This document shows positions 5,963 through 8,137 of a stretch of 8,137 nucleotides of DNA, in pieces. The DNA is taken from assembly GCA_026419655.1 (NCBI GenBank), contig JANZZA010000134.1:1-8137 (forward strand), written 5' to 3'. This DNA comes from Armatimonadota bacterium (lineage in GTDB: Bacteria; Armatimonadota; Zipacnadia; Zipacnadales; FEN-943). Numbering within the stretch: position 1 is the first letter of the stretch; each line of letters starts with the position of its first letter. Under the pieces are notes generated by a model that ran no database searches, was not told the DNA's origin, and saw nothing but the letters and a program-made list of their open reading frames with translations. Both the position numbers and the translations under genes were made by a program.

Positions 5963-7789
5963 CTATTCGTGCATGCGACGCGCCCCTGCATACCGCGCCG
6001 CGTAAAAAGGCTTGTTAAGACTCGATATCCGCACACCGGTGCGGCGCGTGGAGGCATGAATGAACTGGTCGTTGCCGATGTAAATCCCGACGTGGCTTAT
6101 GCCTGGCCTGTAGGTATCGCGGAAAAACACGACGTCGCCCGGCTGGAGGTCTTCCCGCGCCACCGGCCGGCCCTGAGTAAATAGCTGGCGGGAGTCGTGG
6201 GACACGTCAATGCCGAACTGCCGATGCACGTACCTGACGAAGCCCGAGCAATCAAACCCAGACGGACTCTCCCCGCCGCGCACGTAGGGATAGCCAAGGT
6301 ATCTGGTGGCCAACTCAACTATTTTGTTGCCAAGATCGGCGGCCATGCCAATCGCCGCGCCAAGCATTGAGCTTTCGGCCACTCGGGCGGAAGCAATCAT
6401 GGCCATTCTGGCCGCCCGCGCCAGTCGCTGCTCCCGAGTGTCCACCAGCCAGCTCGCCACCCACGCCACAGAGCCGTCGCCGAAGGCCGCTCTGTACCAC
6501 TGGTCCTTGCGCTCGAGTACTATGAAAGTAGCTCCGAAGGCGGCCTCGGTAAGCTCAGGATAGTCCAGACCGGGACCGGCGCGAAGATTAACCTCCGGCC
6601 GCGCTACCCAGCCTACTCGCACGGGGAAAGTCTTCCCGCTCTCGTCGGTCACGGAGCACTGCTCTGGCGAGCAATAATTCAGCATCCAGCCAGCTATCCA
6701 TCCATCCCCACCATCAGGCAGGCGCACGAAGGCCCACTGCCCATGCACTCCTTTGACTACGACGCGTGTCCCCTTGGGCAAGCTGCCCTTTATGCTGGCT
6801 CCAAGGCTCGGCGCCCGCCGGACATTCACGCCATCGGCGGCGACGAAAGCCTCGACAGACATCGCCTTGCCAGTAGCTTCGTCGTGCAAATACGCTGGCT
6901 GCACTCTTGGAGAAGGAAAGTCTGCCGGCTTGGGCAGAGATGCCACAGCGGGCCTGGATGGGCGCGAGGACTCAGTGGCCAGCTTGACCAGACCTGCATG
7001 CACCCAGCCGGCCTCACCGCCGTGTACCCGCACCCGATACCAGCCCTTGTGTTCGTCAACGACGTAAACCGTCTGGCCCTTGTCAAGGAGAGCCACAGTG
7101 CGCCCAGCCCGCGATGGCTCGGCACGAAGCCGCACCTCGGTGCCGGCAACGAATCCCTTAGCCGTGCCGTTGCTTCCTGACGAAGAGTCGTTCGAGCTAC
7201 GTGCCGTACCTGCGGAGGCCGCCAACTTCCTCCCGGCAGCCACGTCGAATTCAAGACAATCCCTGCGTATCCACCCGTAGCCACCAGGAGTGCGGCATCT
7301 GCACCACTGCCCCTCACGCGCCACCACATAGACTTTCGCCCCTCGTGTCAGTGTGCCGTACCGGGGATAACCAAGGCCTGGACCTTTGCGGACGTTGACA
7401 GCACTCACGCAGACCCATGCTGCTCGTGGCTGGGGACCGGCGCTATTTCTCGCTGCCCCAGCCCCACCGGACACCGAAGCTCCCGAAACACTGGCTGCCA
7501 GTTGCCGCCCCTTCTGAGCGCTAAACTCCAGGAGCCACTCAGCGACCCAACCCTTCTTCCCGCTTGGCAGCTTCACCAGGCACCACTTGTCGCGGAAAGC
7601 CAGCACGGTCAACTTCGTCCCGCGCGACACGCTGCCAAGGATGTCGTGGTTCTGCCCGGGCCCGTCGCGCACAATGGCGGAATTGGGAATGACCCACGCG
7701 GGCCGCCCCTTGGCCGCGCAGGCTGCCGCCGTTAAGACCACTGAAATTCCCACCGCCGCAGCCACCACGAGCTTTCTAAACCGTGGCAT
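5963..7789 (-). CDS. Secreted NlpC/P60 peptidoglycan endopeptidase with five SH3 domains
   Basis: A 608-residue exported cell-wall hydrolase. Residues 1-26 are a signal peptide (MPRFRKL, hydrophobic core, cleavage near ACAA-KG). Cys24 is not in a good lipobox because Leu is missing at -3. Five bacterial SH3 domains follow at about 31-90, 124-182, 212-270, 314-372 and 390-449, each with an N/V-R-x-GP-type turn and a closing GW(V/I)xxxxL. Residues 450-485 are an Ala/Arg-rich helical linker. The C-terminal NlpC/P60 domain (~486-606) has the catalytic Cys in FDCSGFVRY (C514), His in GISHVGIYIG (H566) and a third residue in FIHAS (H578). The family cleaves gamma-D-Glu-diamino acid bonds in peptide stems, and SH3 domains help bind wall peptides. 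The linkers after domains 1 and 2 are alike (LEFSAQKGRQLAAS, LEFDVAAGRKLAAS), suggesting module duplication. ATG 7789 was chosen because it begins the signal peptide and sits just after a promoter; the frame is open to 8011. It is the first gene of an operon with DUF456. Confidence 0.93.
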   Translation of the reverse strand: MPRFRKLVVAAAVGISVVLTAAACAAKGRPAWVIPNSAIVRDGPGQNHDILGSVSRGTKLTVLAFRDKWCLVKLPSGKKGWVAEWLLEFSAQKGRQLAASVSGASVSGGAGAARNSAGPQPRAAWVCVSAVNVRKGPGLGYPRYGTLTRGAKVYVVAREGQWCRCRTPGGYGWIRRDCLEFDVAAGRKLAASAGTARSSNDSSSGSNGTAKGFVAGTEVRLRAEPSRAGRTVALLDKGQTVYVVDEHKGWYRVRVHGGEAGWVHAGLVKLATESSRPSRPAVASLPKPADFPSPRVQPAYLHDEATGKAMSVEAFVAADGVNVRRAPSLGASIKGSLPKGTRVVVKGVHGQWAFVRLPDGGDGWIAGWMLNYCSPEQCSVTDESGKTFPVRVGWVARPEVNLRAGPGLDYPELTEAAFGATFIVLERKDQWYRAAFGDGSVAWVASWLVDTREQRLARAARMAMIASARVAESSMLGAAIGMAADLGNKIVELATRYLGYPYVRGGESPSGFDCSGFVRYVHRQFGIDVSHDSRQLFTQGRPVAREDLQPGDVVFFRDTYRPGISHVGIYIGNDQFIHASTRRTGVRISSLNKPFYAARYAGARRMHE

Positions 7790-7798
7790 GGCGCAACT

Positions 7799-7828
7799 AC
7801 TATAGGCACCAGACAAATAGGCAGTCAA
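7799..7828 (-). promoter_or_regulatory. Sigma70-type promoter of the NlpC/P60 operon
   Basis: On the minus strand, TTGACT (7828-7823, 5/6) and TATAGT (7804-7799, 5/6) are separated by 18 bp. Transcription would start near 7792, only about 3 nt before the ATG at 7789, so the message would be nearly leaderless. No Shine-Dalgarno is seen before that ATG, which agrees with leaderless initiation. Confidence 0.6.
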
Positions 7829-7846
7829 CCTGGTGAAGCCCAGTTT

Positions 7847-7864
7847 GTCGAACACAAGTTCGAC
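7847..7864. promoter_or_regulatory. LexA/SOS-box-like palindrome upstream of the NlpC/P60 operon
   Basis: GTCGAAC-ACAA-GTTCGAC is a perfect palindrome with 7-bp arms and a 4-bp centre. Its core TCGAAC-N4-GTTCGA equals the mycobacterial SOS box and contains CGAAC-N4-GTTCG, the Gram-positive LexA (DinR) core. It is centred about 63 bp upstream of the predicted transcription start and about 20 bp beyond the -35. A LexA site usually overlaps the promoter, so a second upstream promoter or a different regulator is possible. A plain stem-loop is another reading. Confidence 0.45.
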
Positions 7865-7959
7865 CGCCAGCGGCCATAGTTGGTTGGAGCATTTCCCCGG
7901 TCTCGACGGTCTCCTTCGCGGCAGGCCAAGGATACGTGGCCAGTGAGTAACCCAGGCCA

Positions 7960-7990
7960 TCTTCTCTCGGCAAGCAGCTCTCCGAGAAGA
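7960..7990 (-). terminator. Stem-loop downstream of the right-edge gene
   Basis: CCGAGAAGA (7982-7990) pairs with TCTTCTCTCGG (7960-7970) as a 9-bp stem with a 2-nt bulge and an 11-nt loop. On the minus strand it lies about 42 nt after the stop at 8032 of the partial gene. There is no T-run, so it is only a possible terminator or mRNA 3' structure. Confidence 0.25.
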
Positions 7991-8031
7991 CCTACTCCCT
8001 TCGCAGCCCATTGCCGAGATTTACCCGCGTC

Positions 8032-8137
8032 TTAACAGCCCGCGGCCTCATACAACGCCACGGGCTTCTCGGGCATGACCTGAAAAAGCCAGCCACGGTG
8101 CACCTCCCAGAGGCGTGCAAGAACGCCGCCTTGTACC
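8032..8137 (-). CDS. Partial CDS, C-terminal 34 residues of an unidentified protein
   Basis: A minus-strand frame enters from the right edge (first full codon 8136-8134) and ends with TAA at 8034-8032. The visible residues include LARLWEVHRGWLFQVMPEKP followed by VALYEAAGC. Codon use is GC-rich at third positions and the residue mix looks like a genuine protein tail, whereas the other minus-strand frame examined reads as Arg-rich nonsense. The fragment is too short to assign a family. It lies upstream of, and in the same direction as, the NlpC/P60 operon, separated by about 240 bp that carry that operon's own promoter. Confidence 0.5.
   Translation of the reverse strand, partial: VQGGVLARLWEVHRGWLFQVMPEKPVALYEAAGC

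Overview
The window is high-GC (roughly 60% by eye) bacterial chromosomal DNA with fairly low coding density: about 69% lies in genes I can defend. An LptD/OstA-type outer-membrane protein points to a diderm bacterium. Two genes have -10 hexamers only 15-18 nt before their start codons, a short-leader or leaderless arrangement. An 18-bp palindrome matches the actinobacterial/Gram-positive LexA box rather than the proteobacterial one. A diderm combining these traits would fit a lineage such as Armatimonadota or another poorly characterised diderm phylum, but this is inference; no rRNA or marker gene is present to settle it.

Layout from left to right: (1) 1-1040 has no convincing gene, but ends in an extended -10 promoter and a terminator-like hairpin that would sit in the leader of the next gene. 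(2) 1041-1760 (+) encodes an unrecognised 239-residue soluble protein, followed by a hairpin. (3) 1868-3430 (-) encodes an LptD-like outer-membrane beta-barrel with a signal peptide and a promoter abutting its start. (4) 3431-4171 is a 741-bp divergent intergenic region. (5) 4172-4993 (+) is thiD (HMP/HMP-P kinase), followed by a GC-rich hairpin. (6) 4994-5349 is a convergent gap. (7) A minus-strand operon holds a secreted NlpC/P60 peptidoglycan hydrolase with five bacterial SH3 domains (7789-5963) and, 37 bp later, a DUF456 membrane protein (5925-5350). (8) Upstream of that operon lie a good sigma70-type promoter and a perfect GTCGAAC-N4-GTTCGAC palindrome. (9) The last ~106 bp hold the C-terminal end of another minus-strand gene.

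Two of the genes are envelope related (LptD-like protein and the NlpC/P60 hydrolase) and one is a small membrane protein. ThiD is an isolated thiamine-pathway gene with no thi neighbours and no recognisable TPP riboswitch. I see no mobile element, CRISPR array, tRNA or rRNA. The most interesting lead is the LexA-like site upstream of the cell-wall hydrolase operon, which suggests DNA-damage control of peptidoglycan remodelling. No wholly new multi-gene system is evident.
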